Shown here piece by piece: positions 47,401 through 60,655 of a stretch of 64,000 nucleotides of DNA; positions within the stretch are counted from its first letter, which is position 1; each line of letters starts with the position of its first letter. The stretch lies in the NCBI GenBank assembly GCA_034008185.1, contig CM067095.1, forward strand, positions 4,386,610 to 4,450,609, given 5' to 3'. The translations under genes were made by a program, and so were the position numbers. The notes under the pieces were generated by a model that was given only the letters and a program-made list of their open reading frames with translations, was not told the origin of the DNA and did not search any database. Origin of the DNA: Gorsachius magnificus. Lineage: Eukaryota; Chordata; Aves; Pelecaniformes; Ardeidae.

Positions 47401-50400
47401 GACTAGAGAGGGATAAACAATGCAGTGCTCTCCTGCGCAGGTACAAATTCAAGGAGTGTAAGGAATAGGGAGCTGAAAGTATTGATTTGTAAGATAAAAT
47501 GTAAAAAAAGCAAAAAGTGTCTAGCGATCCTGTCCTGAGAAATGCATTTAGAGTAGTAGGGAAACATCAGAGAATAGGTTGCATAGCATGGCACAGAAGG
47601 ATTCATGGGGGGAATTCTCAAGGAGGAAATTCCAGCCTGCGTAGCAGGACATGTTCAATAAAGCAAGGTCCATGAGACTGGAAACGGGGAAAGCAAAAAC
47701 TAGCTTGGGTGATATGCTAGAAAATCTATCAGAGGCATATTCTGCAGCATGAGAGAATGGTCACCCAAATATTTGGTTTTTTTCATTTTCAGCTTTTTTG
47801 CAACAGCAAAGAGCCAGATGAGACACATGAAATGTTACGCTTGTTGTCAGGACCTGGCCCACCTCCTCTTTAGCCGTCAGCCCTCCAGCCCTGTCAAATT
47901 GCAAAGGACCAGCTGGAGCAGGTGTCAGCAGAGATGTATCAGTGCAGAGTTTTGCTGGGGTTTCTCAGAGCAAGTGGCAGGATCTCTTTTATCATGCTGA
48001 GCCTTCTCTGTCAGCAAAGCAGCCGGATGAAATTTCCTTCTCTGGAGACCCCCGCTCTGTTGCTGTGTAGCCAAAGGATTTTGTAGGCTCCTTTACTGTC
48101 TTAATTCTCATCAGATTTGCATCATTATTCAGGCCTGGAAAAAAAAAAACACACCATAAAGCCAACTTTAAAACAAAAATCTCTCCACAAAGCCCTCACC
48201 AAGGACTTCTGGCTTTGACGTGTTTGAAAATATTTTGGGATGTTTTGCTTCTGAGCATTTGGAAAGTCTGGACTGAGCTGTTTTGTACTAACTTTTACAA
48301 ATGCTAAACATCTGGCTCTGCTGACATTACTTCAGGTATTAATTCTGAGTCATTTAGTGTAGAGCATGTTTGAACTCATAAAGAGCAAAGGTGTTTTCTG
48401 TATTTCAATAGACGTGCTTAAAATGCAGAATGGTGCCATGGGTCCAGATTTGGGATGCTCCAGGGAAAACCTGGAACTAGAATTTCGTTTCAGCCCTCTA
48501 TAAAAAGCAGGCTGTTTGACAATTTTGAAGCATGTTTGAGTTTTATTTTTTTCGTGCTTTAATTTTGGGCCATTTTATTTTGGATTGTCTTAATTTCCTA
48601 CCCTTTGAGACTAGGTCAAAGATTGCCTAAGCATCGAAATGCATTGAACGCAAGATTTAAGTCCTCGACCATAACTTTTGCTCTTTCTCTCAGGTGATTT
48701 GTAGTTTCAGAATTTACATGGCAATGAAAGTCCACATATGGGAGGAATACTGTATTAAAAAAAAAGATTTGGCAATCAGCTTTAGAGGGGGAATGAAGAA
48801 GACACAAAAGGTGCAGCAATGGTACTTCTCAGGTGCTGCTTTTTCCTAGGGGTGCTCTTCTGTAGCTCTTGTCATCATAAAGCGAAGTAGATGGTTTTGG
48901 TTTATACTTCTTTATAGACATAGTTAAACACTAATGAAAGGCAAGCAAAAGATCATGTCAATCAGAAAGTAAAGCATCCTTGATGCCCTGTGGTGGTTAG
49001 CTAGCAGGACCACTTTGTTTCAAGACTATAAAAATAATTATGAGAGCAGGAGGACTGAGCTAGTGTTTCATGGATTCAACCCTGCCATACTTTTTTGGGG
49101 ATGCTGAATTGCACGCTCATGTTGCAAACATTGCTAAAACGTGCAACAAAGCATATCAGCTACTTGACAGGGCGTTAGGCTTGGACGAAGAGTCTTGAAA
49201 TGAGGAGCTCCCCTTACAAGACTGGACAAGCCTGGCACACATGGAAGAATATATACAATGTAAGTCTGGCTGTACATTGCTGGTTGCTGCCCACACAGTC
49301 TTGCTCTAGCACCACCAACATGCAGTGTTTCTCTTGCTTGTAGGGCCATTGCAGGGCACGAACCCCAGAGCTGTTGTATCGGTACCGTATCTGGGCTGCA
49401 GCCATTCAATTAGCCTTTGGTTGACGGAGGCCCAATGGATCCTGCAAGGAGAGGAGAACTAGGAGGAAGGCTGGGAGCTCCAGCTGACAGCTCCTACCAG
49501 GAGGCAGGCATTGGCTTGTATTCATTTGATTTATTTTCTTCTCCTCCATAAATATAAGTTAGGAAATTCTTGCATTGATTTAAAACAAACAAACTTTCCC
49601 TACTGAGTGAGAAATTCAGAATAGCTCAACCTCTGTCCAGAGCTGTTATTCCAGGCAAAGGAATTGGTATTTGATATATGGAGGTGTTTATTAAACACTT
49701 CTGATGGTAAGAAGGAAATTATCAACAATCTCTATCTGTAAAAAAGAGGTGTTGCACCATGGAAGTTGTGAAACATGACATAAAGGAGCAGTCCCACAGC
49801 CCAGTTTTGCAACCAAACGCCAGTGCAGTCCTTTGAAATGCCAGGGTTAATAATACATGGATTTCATTTAAATTTTTTATTATAACTTAAAAAAAAATCT
49901 TAGGTTACAGTAGAGACAATAAGGATGGAGGACAGAAAGCGGTTAAAAAAAAGTGTTTTAACTAAAGCATAGGATTGAGGTATGTTTATTGGGCTGTATG
50001 AGACCTGTCCAGCTGGAATCGGCATCAGCAGTCACACTGACGGGTGCTATTCAAGTGATGTCTCTATTCATATGGGATTAGACGGCTGTCTGGCTGCTGG
50101 CTGAAAAATCATTATTTTTAGTGTCGTGCCCCTCTAGTCGGTTTTCGTTCTCCTCCTGACAGCGTGCAGTTGGGATACATTTTATCTTCCCCCTCCCCTT
50201 GTACCAGGTTTTGAACAAATAGAATTCTCTCTGGTTGTTAAGCAGTTTTCTCTGGCCCCTTTTTCTCGTTTCCTACCAGAGAATGATGGATTTGGTCATT
50301 TCTAAGGACCTTCCCAGCTGTTTTGGACACGGAGACGAAAACAAGCTTGAAGAGATTCATCGATATTATGGAAGATTAGCCTGGGGGTTTAAGGATTTCT

Positions 50401-51639
50401 TTCAAAAAGAAAACTTTTTTTTCCAGTTTGACTCTTCCCTGGTGTGCATGACTAAAACACCCGTGATACAGAAGCAGTGCAAAGACTGAGGGATCTAATC
50501 CCCAGCTGCTGCAAACGAACATTGCCCAGTAACATTCAGTACAAGCTACCCAGGTTTACATCTGCTGGCAAACCACCTGAGACAGAGGCTGTGTGTCTGT
50601 TTGGGGCAAGGTGAGGCACAACCCTCCCCGATTTTTCATCAAGAGCCAGCAGCCAGGAAGAAGGCAACCTATTTTCATTCAGCCAGGGATCTGACTGTGG
50701 CAGCTACTTGGTGGCATTTGTTTTTCCTCTGTCCCCCCCCCTCCCCTGTGCCTCGCAGAGTTGGGCAAACTCTCCCAGCAGCACTCGGTCTATGGTTGGA
50801 GGGCATAGCTGTCATTCCATTAGGCTTGGCTAGGCCTGCGTTAAAGCGTGTCATACAAATTGAGGGGATCCAGCACATTGACAGACAGATATTTAGCATG
50901 TAATTGCACTGAAAGTGCAGCACAAAAGCTCTGGGAGGTAGGAGAGTGGAGGATTTGGATTGCATGAGATCTAGTTGGAGTGAGGTTTGGACTTTTTTTC
51001 CAAAGCGCATTTGAGCTCCATAACAACAGGTGTGATGCTAAGGCACAAATACATCATCCCATAGCCACTGGGGCATGGTGTTAGTCCTCCTCCAGCCTGC
51101 CTCGTCCCCCTGAAGAAATCCTGTTTGAGACAGTATCTGTTACAGAGCAAGCAAAACCATCCCATGGGCTGGTGCACAGCTCCTGCACGCTCATACATAG
51201 ATTCATTTCACAAGGGAAGCTGAGCTACACATCTCTGGCTCTATAAAAACATGGCCCCCTGCCCCTTAGCCTCACCCATGCAGCAATGAATCCCAAACGC
51301 CTCATGCACCACAGGTTTTATATCATAAAGATGGAACATACATTTAACATATATTTGGCAGCATAGGAAAAGGATCATTTTAATTGCTGGGATTTAGCAG
51401 TGGTCATTAAGGACTGATTCCATTTCTGCTGAAACACCAGCTCCTGCCTCTGAATGCAGTTGGGTTGTTTGTGGCTTCATGCTCCTGGGGCTGGTCTGCC
51501 CCCACCCTGCCTTCATATGGTTTTTAGGAGCCAGGGCTTCAGGGAAAGTCACCAGGTCCGAAATCCATCAGTGACTTTTACAAAGATAGCTTTTACAAAG
51601 GGAGCTCATGCTCCCAAGTCATGTTCTTTTTAAAAACTT
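44481..51639. other. No gene recognised
   Basis: Long stretch with only short open frames (at most 123 codons, 45896-46267 on -). An AT-rich segment at 49860-49970 contains A-runs. I see no repeat family, exon or RNA gene. Confidence 0.5.
51575..51604. repeat. Two-copy tandem duplication, 15 bp unit
   Basis: CTTTTACAAAGATAG at 51575-51589 is followed at once by CTTTTACAAAGGGAG, identical at 13 of 15 bases. Confidence 0.85.
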
Positions 51640-51735
51640 TGCACTGAGTGGCTTCTCACCATAATGCCATCAACCAGGGGCAGAGCTGGGATGTGGGTCC
51701 CAGGTCCTCCGCTGGCCCCGGTGCTGCTTTCATCT
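51640..51735 (-). mobile_element. MIR-like SINE fragment, antisense
   Basis: CAGGGGCAGAGCTGGGATGT followed by GGGTCCCAGGTCCTCC fits the antisense MIR block 'agtggcagagctgggattcgaacccaggtcctc'. The flanking parts are decayed. Confidence 0.5.
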
Positions 51736-52409
51736 GCGCCTGCCGTTCCCCTCCTACAGGTGTTCTGAAGGATTGAGCATCAGGGTCTGCAGACACTATG
51801 TGTTATCTAAGGCTATAGCAGAGCTACTGGAGTAAAAGTTGTCATAAAAGGAATCTGAACTGGAACTTACCCAAATAATCCCTCAAACACCCTGTGGTCT
51901 GAGAGCGGGAGAGCTGTTCAAATGTATTTGTTGGACATGGTCATATAACATGACTGAAAAGAGAAGGAATCACTGGCTGTTAAGTCTTTGTAGTAGGACA
52001 GGTTACAGATTAAATTGCATATGTTGACTAGTGGGGAAATAGGTGTGAACCAGTCACTGGTTGTGTGCTGGAGTTAGGACCAGCGGTGGGAAAACTTACA
52101 GTGCTTTTGGGCTGCTTCTTCGCACCGTACTTCTGCTCAGATGCTTAGGTGAACTTTATCCAACCATCCCTCAGCTGGAGTTTGCTAAAGGTAAATTTAC
52201 AAGAGGAAGCTTTTAAAACAGGCTATTGAGATCTGATTCTGAGTTTATTTTGAGCATCCCTGATGTTTAGAAGTTTAAAATCTGTGGTTTCAGTGAGAAA
52301 GCAGCAGGAGAGAGGTGCAAAAGTAGTAGAAGGGCTTTAGTTAACATTTAAATTAGCTTTTAGTAAATTAACACTGTAAATGGACATTTAACAGAGCCCT
52401 CAGCTGACA
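51736..52409. other. No gene recognised
   Basis: Mixed composition; nothing recognisable. Confidence 0.5.
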
Positions 52410-52495
52410 CCTAGGAGACCTAGGTTCTGCAGTTTCCAAGTTCTGCCACACACCTTGTGGGGTGCTTGGCCACTCTTTCCTCTGTCTTTTCCTGA
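52410..52495 (+). mobile_element. MIR-like SINE relic, sense
   Basis: AGGAGACCTAGGTTCTGCAG, then AGTTCTGCCACACACCTTGT, then GCTTGGCCACTCTTTCCTCT. The order fits sense MIR: 'gacctgggttc ... ctctgccact ... tgtgtgaccttgggcaagtcac ... tctctgtgcctc'. Confidence 0.55.
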
Positions 52496-55400
52496 AGGCA
52501 AAGTATCCCTAACTTCAGGGACATGGTGTTCACTAAGGCTTTGGCGACTCCAGGGACATTGACCAGGCCATGGAAATCCTAATAGAATTTATTAATTTGC
52601 ATGAAGAGGTTCTTTTCCTTAACTCTTACAAGCAGCTGAGCAGAGGCAGCATTCCCCAGCGGTCAGACCCCAGGACTGGGTCTGGAGGTGTGCATTAGGT
52701 GTTGTACACACATGTAAGAGGGGAATGTTCCTGTCACTGTGCAGCCTATGTGGATGATATAATATTGTAAGGAGCTGGGTGGAATGTAGCAACAAGCAGT
52801 GTGATTGATCATTGATGATAAGCTCTTGTCATGTTCACTTGATTTAGATTGTTTTAAGTGTATCGTTTACCGATGTACCATTTACTGTCTCTGTGAGAAA
52901 CAGTAGATTCCACAACCAAGGTTTTTGTAAAAAATATGTAGTTTAGTGCCTCCATTTGTGAATGCCCAGGCTGAGAAAGTTTAAAGGGATCTAATTTCTA
53001 CAGGTACCAAGTTGTCCAAAATAGGAAGGCATGTCTGAGGATGTGGGTCCACAAATCTCTTCTTGTTAAAGCATAGCTTTTCTAAAAATTGTGGAAGAAC
53101 TGCAAGTGAAATACGAAGTGCAGATAGCACATGTCCATATGGGCATGTCCCAGGGAATAGGGAAGGTGTAAGAAATGACAGGACGCACCTTGGTCCCAGC
53201 TTATGCCAGGTGAGTTTGCAGCAACTCTGTTGACTGGGATAGCAGGACTCAGTTTATTCCTGTTCAACTAAGGTCAGAGGGGGACTGTGGTCTTTTGAGA
53301 TCATCCAGAAAGAAAAGTGCCAAGGAAGTGTAACATGCACACTACTGATCGGGGGCTATTGCTCTGCTGTTCACAGCCACACCTTCTGTATGCTGCTTCC
53401 TCTCTGTAGAGCCCAGGTCCAGGTCGCTGTCAGGGAACATGATAAAGGAATAAACCTGCAAGTGGGATCATGTTTCCCTTCGCTCCTTGTGTGTATGTGT
53501 GTGTGTCTTTGTTTTTTCTGTACTGTAGCTCAGGGGGGCTCGTAAATCTTGGAGACGACTGCGGTTTTTTTCCTCTCCCCCTGTATGACTGATGGTGCGA
53601 ATTTATGTGTGGTATTTCTCTCCCCCAACCTCATTCTGTTAAAACGAGACAGGAGGCCAGTAAATTTGCAGTGGGAGCTGTGCAGGGTTGTGGGTCCCTC
53701 GCCCCTCCTCTTTGCAGCCTGAGGGCCGGCTGTTCCTAAAAGATAATGATTTTGGGGTTTCAGCTGGGTGTGGGACACTGTTTGCGTCGTTTCATTTTTC
53801 TGGGTGAGCGTGCTTTGACCCTCTGCTTCGGCACCAGGTGGTGTTGAAGAGAAAGATGCTGTCAGGGGAAAAATATACTCTCCCAGGTCAGTATCTAGTG
53901 TGGGGAAGGGGAAAATCTTGAGGTATGAGTTACAGCAAGGTATCCCAGAGCAGAGAACCTGCTGGAGTGCTGCATTTCACCTTCACTCTAACGATGCGCT
54001 GAGATATGTCCAAGGGCACAGTACATCGCCTCTTGCCTCTTTCAACTGCAGCACCTGAGCTAAGAAAAAGACTTTCAGTGTTTCAGAAATTGTGTTGCAG
54101 GAGGGAGCAGGAGGTTTAAAAACTCTTCTAAAACTATGTCATTAAAATATTTGTGTCTGCTTCTAATTTCTGAAATATTGCTGGAAGGGGGCCCCGCCTG
54201 TGCCCCTTCCCCTGAGGTGGAGGGATGCCCTGCACCCAGGCACTGTTTCCTGCCTTTCCTCTGGCTGACTTCAGCTCACTTAATCCTGCATAGCTCCAGC
54301 TGCAACTGGGAAATCCAGCCTGAAGTCTGAATGCTACCTTGAATTTGAACTCCAACGGGAGTATTTCTCTTGAAAAATAAGTTTTTCTTCTCAATGTACA
54401 TTCCAGGTTTATTTCAGTGATACTGCTTTAGCAGCAGGAGTGAGACCTGGAAGTTTTAATTCATGGACAGATTTGGGCAGGAATCTTAATGCTGAGATTT
54501 TTTAGAGAAGACGGGTATTTTTTTGTGAAACAGAGGGATGCCTGGGTTCAGAGTAGAGTTTCCAGTCAAGACAAGCAGGTCTGAGCTGCACTGAACAGCT
54601 CAGCAGTTACAGATCTTGGACAGAAAAGGGAGGAACAGATTAAAATCTCTGCTTTCTATCAAGGACTTGAGCCTCTGCTCCCCTCACCTTCACAAAGTGC
54701 CCAGATGACTGGTCCGTGGCAATTTTGCCGTCTGTCTTTTCATAAGCTCCCTGTGTGACTTGTGAATCTCAGGACATGGAAGGGGCTGGTTATTCCCAGC
54801 CTGTGGTTTCCTCTATACTTTCCCTACCCATGAAACATTTCCACCTACTTCTTCCCAGAGCGTGCTTGTTGTTTGTAAGTGCTCCAAGGTTCTCTGACAA
54901 AAGGAGTAAGGTGAATAGTTTTCTTGGGGGGGTGGCTGCATAGCTCAAACATTGCAGCTCACACAGGTGGTGGAATTTGCGTCCTCCTACTTCTAAAGCA
55001 AATGCCCAGCTCCTGCTGTGGGAGGAGAGCAGGAGGGGTCAGTCCAGTGACGAGCCAGTGGGGGCACATCCAGCAAAGGGCAAGGGGAATATAGCTGACA
55101 TGCAGCAAACAGAGGTATTGGTGAAATTCTGGAGATCTGTCAGACCATCACTTGGGAAAGAGCATTTCGCTTACTCTAAGTTTTAACTGAAAGGGCATTA
55201 AAGGTTCCCCTTACAGTGGTGACTGGAGCTTGGTGTAGTCTCTGCTGTAGTACCTGAGCAAGTAATCTCAGATGCTTATTCCTTCCATGAACCATTTAAT
55301 GCCAGTAATGAAATACTTTTTTACACACACGGCCTGGCTGTTTTATGCCTCTTCAGCTGCCGGGTATTAGTCCTCTCCCATGCAAAGGGAATCATTCACA

Positions 55401-57334
55401 CCCTCCCCCATACAGAGGGGCTCCTGCTCCAACCTGAGCTTTAGGGAACCATCAGTATTAAGATTCACAGGCATGTCTCTGATTTGTATTTAATAATAAG
55501 AAAATTAAATACATTCCATTAGACTATTTAAACAGCATTTAGATTAAAAGATTTGGATGATTGTGGGAATTATTTGTAACTCTAATACATCTGCACCTAT
55601 CTGTGACCTAGCCACTAAACCTGGAAATAGTTTTTAACAATCAATTTATCTTTTGTTAATATGTAATAAATATTTTCTTAAAACTAAGCTGAACACTGTG
55701 GAGCCTTAGCTTACAGGTTACACAATTTCATGCTTAGTGCTTTCCCATGTATAAAGGCACATTACTAAAGACAAAAGAATTCAGGAACCTGACTCACAGA
55801 TGAGGTTTAATTTTTATTGTTTGGTTTTCCCCACAGAGCATGATTTTTTACATCTTTATCAGCTTGAGTTGGCTTTCCCCTAGTCTGTGAGTATAAGAAG
55901 CAATACAAAATGAGCAGGGTTAGCCATGTTTGCTATAAAGCTGCTGGCACTGTAGAGATACAGTGACAGAATGGCCTAACACAACACCTCCCAAAAGCTC
56001 TTCCAGTGATGTAAAGAATGATCCCTCAGACACCAGAGCTTTGTGCCTCCATGACTGCAAAGTGCCACCTAAACCCTGTGGTGGTTGTTGCTGGGATTAT
56101 AACAACAGGGGCTGGTGGCAGAGACCCCAGAGGAAATGGTTAATCACACCACAGGATTGTGTGGTGGTGCCAAGCAGGGTTTATCAAGCCAGGAAGCCTT
56201 AGCCTGCCCTTTGCATAGGCTCACATGCCTGTTATCATTAAAAACTCTTCAGGCTCCCTTCACAGTCTTGTTCCTCACTTCCCATTAACTGAGGAAGCTC
56301 TATACATTTCTAAACCCCACACATCCCAGCTCCTACACTGAACCTCAGTAGAATATCACAGAGTCATAGAAATAGCCTGCTTCTGTGTGTCAAAGCTGCT
56401 GCAGTTCCGGTACTTGACCCTGTCCAGCTGATGGACTGCCTGATACCGACTTCCCTGGCATCCTGAAAGCCTGGCATCAGAGCCGGGTGGTTTCCCAGAG
56501 CACCACGCAGTTGCTGAAAAGCAATGGTATCACCAGGCATCCCAGTGTCATGTTCTGCATTGCTCCCCCTCCATGGCCCTGCTCTCTCAAGAGAGCTGCC
56601 TGGCCAGGGGAGCACAGCCCTTCTCCAGGGGATCAGCCTCCTGCCTGCCCCCTGCTCCAGGTGCCCCCAGTGGTGTATCTAGGCCTGGAGCGCAGGCTGA
56701 ACCCGTGTTCGGCACAGTCCTCTGGCCCCAAGTAGAGCGTAAAGTGTTTTCACATTGGTGCTTTCTAGGTTCCTAGAGGAGTTTGGCCATCACAGTTTGG
56801 GAACTTAGCCTTTCCCTCCTGGGGGGCTCCAAGTTGAGAGGCAAAATAATCATTTAAGGTTTCATCTCTACCTGAAGGCATAACCATGTCACATGGCCCA
56901 ATTTAATCAGTTTAAAATGTCTTAAAACCAATCTGATTTTAGCTAAGCTTATTAAATGCAGTCAGTGAAATTCATCTGGTAGCACAGCAGAGTTGTTCTG
57001 AGCTCCGCAGAGTTGAAGTGAGCATGCAGAGCATCCCCCTGGGTGATAACACAACTCATGCACACAGACTTCAGAGCTGTTTGTATAACCTGAGCCGGTT
57101 CCAGCCGCTGCAAGAGCACAACCAAACTCTTGCGCTGCTGCTCCAATAGACTGTCAGGGCTGGGCTCCACCTGGGACGGCGAGGAGCTGGGTACGCTGGG
57201 TGGGACAGGGGAGACAAGTGAGTGCCTGTGAACTTCAGGCTGGGGCACTGGCAGCTGTCAGAATTTATAAGGAGCTCAGACAACACTGCTATGGTTGGTT
57301 TGTTTCATTTTTGTTTTTCTGATTTGTAAATAAC
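52496..57334. other. No gene recognised; AT-rich core at 55470-55700
   Basis: A short TG-rich run lies at about 53488-53507. 55470-55700 is strongly AT-rich with TTTAATAATAAG and TTAATATGTAATAAATATT-type sequence and no repeat family that I recognise. The GC-richer part at 56.4-56.75 kb has short open frames only. Confidence 0.5.
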
Positions 57335-57410
57335 AGGGGTTCAGGGCCAAAATCCAGGACTTCTATCCTGCGGGTTGGCGCCTTGTTCCTTCCATTAGGA
57401 CACACATCAA
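57335..57410 (-). mobile_element. MIR 5'-end fragment, antisense
   Basis: AAAATCCAGGACTTCTATCC, then GCGCCTTGTTCCTTCCATTA followed by GGACACAC. This fits the antisense end block 'aacccaggagtcctggctcc ... gcctgctctaaccactagacca' of sauropsid MIR-type SINEs. Confidence 0.55.
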
Positions 57411-57524
57411 AAATAATTAAACAAACATTGTGTTTTGTATTAAAACACTGGTGTGAATCAGAAATGCGGAGGATAGCCTCTCACAGCTGCGTCTCTGTGT
57501 GAGCCCAGCGTGTTGTGTCTGTAA

Positions 57525-57620
57525 AGTCCACAGGTCAGATTCTTGTCTTGGCTCTGCCCTGGGTCTGTTATCAGGCTGTGGTCTGTCCCTTAACCCTCTG
57601 GCTGACATTTTAAAAGGCAC
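57525..57620 (+). mobile_element. MIR-like SINE relic, sense
   Basis: GTCAGATTCTTGTCTTGGCT, CTGCCCTGGGTCTGTTATCA, GTCTGTCCCTTAACCCTCTG, then CTGACATTTTAAAAGGCAC. The order fits sense MIR from 'gattc...ggctctgcc' to 'taacctctctg' and 'taaaatgg'. It lies about 115 bases from an antisense MIR piece. Confidence 0.55.
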
Positions 57621-60600
57621 TTAATGGCCAACTGCAACTAAACATCCAGGGAGAAGTGACTCCCCAGGGCAGCTTTCAGCTCCAGGGCCTTAGCTGCTGC
57701 CTTGAAAGTATGCGGATAACAGTGCTCTCCAGCCAGGCCAGACTGAGTGAACACATCTGAGCTCTGTTATCCTTCCAGAGCATGAGGCTCACCTACCCTG
57801 AGCAGTATTTGGTTGCTGGAAGGACCATCCAGACACCCATAAATCTTTGGCGTAACTCTGAAGCGGCTTTGCTGACAAATTGGCACCCACCTCCCTCCCC
57901 CCTTCGCAATGTGACTCTCGCACTCAGGGCTGCTAAGAGCTATTTCAGGCCCCGGAACAAATGAAATATTCGTCTCCCCTTTGCCCTGGCAGTTGCCTCC
58001 ACACCACCCTTTCCTGAGCTGAGTGCTTTAGTGCAGAAACTCTAAGCCGGCAGGGGCAGCTGCAAAGGACGGGAGCAGGCTGGGTGAGGGCCACTCTCCA
58101 GCCCCTTAATGTCGCTGAGCCCAGCTAGGCACCCTTCCTCTCCACATCCTGCCACTGCTTCGCAGCCCACCTACTGCTGCTTCAACCCTGGCTAAGAAGC
58201 TGGCCCAGATATCCTCTCTCCTTGCCATAATTCCCCATTGGCAAACCGTTCCTTTTGTATGGCACATGATCCAGAATTGTCTTGACAGCTCTTTAGGTCT
58301 CTTGCCATCCACATTCACCGAGAACTGGGGCACCCAGGGACTATCCTGTGACAGGACAGGTTGTACATCGGTAAAGAGGACTTAAGCACTATTGAGTGTA
58401 AGGTGTGAGACGGGGGTGTAATAGATGCACAGAGAAAGAAGTGATTATAGGTGGTCATCTTGCTCCACACCATTGCGAAACACCAACTGCTGTATAGCAT
58501 GCAGAATAAAGACAGCAGAGACTTTCTTTGAAGCCTTTGCTTTGGCTATATTTTTTTTTCCTTTTACTGTGCCAAAATGCTGTTAGACACACATCTGCCT
58601 TAAAAACAACAATCTCCCTTTCCATTAGCTCAGTTAAAGCTGTTCTGCAAGCTTTTCATTGAATGAGCTCAGGACAATCAGACGTGGTTATTGTGACAAA
58701 AAAGTAAATTTAATTTTAGTCAAGAAATGTGAAAGATTTAGAACAATACAGTTAGTACTTAGTGGAATAGCTGCCTGACAAGCGGGTAAGACCAAGGTAA
58801 TCCTCCATCAGTATGTAAAGCAGACACAGAACAAGAGCAAAGAAAATAGAGAGCAGAGTCTTTGCTTGACAATTTAAATCCGAAGGGTACAATAGCTATA
58901 TACAGCAGAATCAAACACACAGACTTTTGCTGTGGGACGTGGACATAACCTGTCTGATGCCGGTCAGTGCCAATGTGGATGTGGCCATAAAATAGACTTC
59001 TCTTGCCAGCGCGCCTGTGCATGTCTTGTCACTGTGTGGCATCAGCTAAAGCTTTGGCAGACCTGGGGCAACTGAAACTTTGCAGGGAAGAGCAGGGGCA
59101 GGGAGCCTTGCAAGAAGCTAGGAGCACTAGTTATGGTATTCACAATTTCTTCCTTTCTTCTGGAAGCAAGTGATGATTTGGAAAAACCCAAGGAGGCTGC
59201 AGCCCTCCATACTGCTCCGTGTGCTGGAGACCTCTGGTGCAAAACCCCGCTAAAGTTTCATTTTCAGAAGTCACCTGGGAAGAACATACTTGTTCTCACA
59301 AGAAGCTGCGGGTCAGGTGAGACAGCAGTATTAGTACAGCCCTATGCACAAAACCCTAGCTCCCTTAAAGCCAAACTGTATTAAAGAATTTCAAGCTCAA
59401 AGAACTCATGATACAGCCAGGCCAGCACAGGTTTATTTAGCAAAAAGTATTTGGTTTTTGCAAAAGAAGCACCACATGTCTGCAATGCTTCTGAAGGCCA
59501 GGTTCTCAAAAGGGGAACCCCAAGCTAACTCACAGGCTAGCACATAATTGTCCCAGGCGGGATGATTTTCTGCGCTTGCCAGTCATTTTAAGCCTCACAT
59601 ACAGCTGGCTACCTTTGTCTTCCAAGTGCCTGCTTGTACAATGAGAGTTACCTGTTGTGTTACGACAGATGAGCGATTAACAGGAGAAAGACAAGTTGGA
59701 TCTGGTGCTGAGCTTCCTGCGTATCTCCCTTTCGTGCCCTCACAGACATTTCCTTGGAAGCAAAACGAGCTCTGTGCTCCTGGTTGCTGAGAGAAAAATA
59801 TTTGTGATGGAGTTTGACTCTTCCTGTGTTGCTACAGCCCTCTTGCCGAAGGACTGAGATTTCCATGAGGGCCGCTGTAATACAAACAGTGACAGTGCAT
59901 TGATCAGATGCTGCCTCCACTCTGTGGCATTTTTTCAACTAGAACAAAGAGCTTGGACTTGTGCATCATGCGAATTAGGTGCTTTGGTACTGTGCTTTCT
60001 TCCATAGAGCTCCTGTTCCTGAAGACCTTGCGTTATCCCATCTGGCAACAGTTCTCAGTTCAGGCCCAAACCAATATCCAGGATGGCTACAGTCCTATGA
60101 GCAAGCATGGTCCCCTGTCTTCAGCACTAAAGTGAAATGTAACTGATAATACTTTTTTCCTATGAGTGAAATGTAATTTGTGAGTCAGAAGATTAAGTAT
60201 ATGCTTAGCTTTTTTATACAAGCATTTAGGCTTCTTTATTGGGTAAGCAATCTCCGCTGAACTGGGCGTTAATTGGACTTTTCTGTGGCTTTTTCAATGA
60301 TTTTCCTATTCAGATTATTTCTGCAAAGACACATGCTTTGATGAGTCCTCTAATTTTCAGATTCTTCATCTAGATCCATTGGTATATTCTGTCTTTGATG
60401 ATTTACACAATTTTTCTTCTTTTTCTGATGATGGTACTTTACACCTTTTATCCAAGAATCTCCAGTGAAATTCACTTAATTGTTTAATAAGCCAGAAATC
60501 AGCCCTGATGTGCATGACAGCATGTGTTATCTCTTTTTTAAGAGGCTAGGAAGCAAAGGAAAATAAATTAAAAAAACAGGTACTGAGCAAAACAGTCTTG

Positions 60601-60655
60601 GGGTATAACACCAGAGGGCTGATGTCCCATCCCTCCCAGGCACCCGCTGCCCATT
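57621..60655. other. No gene recognised; AT-rich runs at 58505-58760 and 60140-60500
   Basis: 58505-58760 contains a T-run and a TAAATTTAATTTTAG-type core. 60140-60500 contains GCGTTAATTGGAC and other AT-rich words. Neither matches a repeat family that I know. GTGAAATGTAA occurs twice near 60133 and 60166. No exon is recognised. Confidence 0.5.

Noticed and set aside
53488..53507. TG-repeat microsatellite
   Set aside because: Only about 20 bases and interrupted, below a useful length.
56350..56380. CACAGAGTCATAGAAAT as a CR1 tail repeat
   Set aside because: The sequence to its right does not follow the antisense CR1 3' region.
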